The notes under the pieces: model-generated
Databases searched by the model: none
Told to the model about the DNA's origin: nothing
What the model saw: only the letters and a program-made list of their open reading frames with translations
Position numbers and translations under genes: made by a program
From: DAIOFH01 sp036745875
GTDB lineage: Bacteria > Planctomycetota > SZUA-567
Length of the DNA: 22,456 nt
Assembly (NCBI GenBank): GCA_036745875.1
Contig: DAIOFH010000060.1
Location: forward strand, 1 to 22,456
Reading direction: 5' to 3'
Part shown: positions 22,427 to 22,456 of the stretch, in pieces
Numbering within the stretch: the stretch's first letter is position 1
How the letters are laid out: each line of letters opens with the position of its first letter

Positions 22427-22456
22427 GATTTTCCTTTTTCAGCTTGTTGAATATGA

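Overview
The window is gene-dense chromosomal DNA of roughly mid-50s % GC by eye, with 19 protein genes and no visible rRNA, tRNA, CRISPR array or insertion sequence. It looks like core chromosome of a Gram-negative bacterium: an O-antigen-ligase-like membrane protein, exported proteins with Sec-type signals, and long PstC/PstA of the kind known from Pseudomonas and Vibrio. The sequence alone does not name the phylum.

Region 1 (1-4007, + strand) is a replication/housekeeping string: the sliding clamp dnaN behind its own sigma70-like promoter, a DUF721/DciA-like protein in the place where many genomes have recF or a DciA gene, hemW overlapping it by ATGA, and an RluD-type pseudouridine synthase. 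Region 2 (4043-5714) holds an exported metallo-beta-lactamase-fold hydrolase with an extended -10 promoter, convergent with a membrane-anchored staphylococcal-nuclease-like protein on the minus strand.

Region 3 (5809-12177, + strand) is the least ordinary part. It holds a protein with a degenerate receiver domain and a PAS domain, a UbiA-prenyltransferase-like membrane protein that appears to have lost its Asp-rich motif (probable TTG start at 6973), an O-antigen ligase/Wzy-like membrane protein, and a 931-residue AddB-like PD-(D/E)XK nuclease without Walker A or the C-terminal iron-sulfur cysteines. The last three are tightly packed (4-nt gap, then ATGA overlap). A perfect 13-bp inverted repeat lies just inside the nuclease gene. 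Short periodic intergenic repeats sit at 5833-5872 and 6855-6872.

Region 4 (12182-13642, minus strand) is a pgeF-truB pair: a purine nucleoside phosphorylase/laccase-domain protein and tRNA pseudouridine-55 synthase. Region 5 (13676-22376, + strand) is a complete phosphate-starvation locus, pstS-pstC-pstA-pstB-phoU-phoB-phoR, closed by a clear intrinsic terminator. The pstS/pgeF divergent spacer carries four 7-bp units at exact 11-bp spacing, the geometry expected for PhoB binding. These overlap a near-consensus minus-strand promoter for pgeF-truB, so PhoB could turn pst on and pgeF-truB down at the same time; this is inference.

Start sites were moved from the longest ORF where the sequence favoured it: dnaN (156), the thermonuclease (5714), the UbiA-like gene (TTG 6973) and pgeF (13642). 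Nothing in the window amounts to a proven new system; the best leads are the degenerate-protein cluster of region 3 and the divergent pst/pgeF regulatory spacer.
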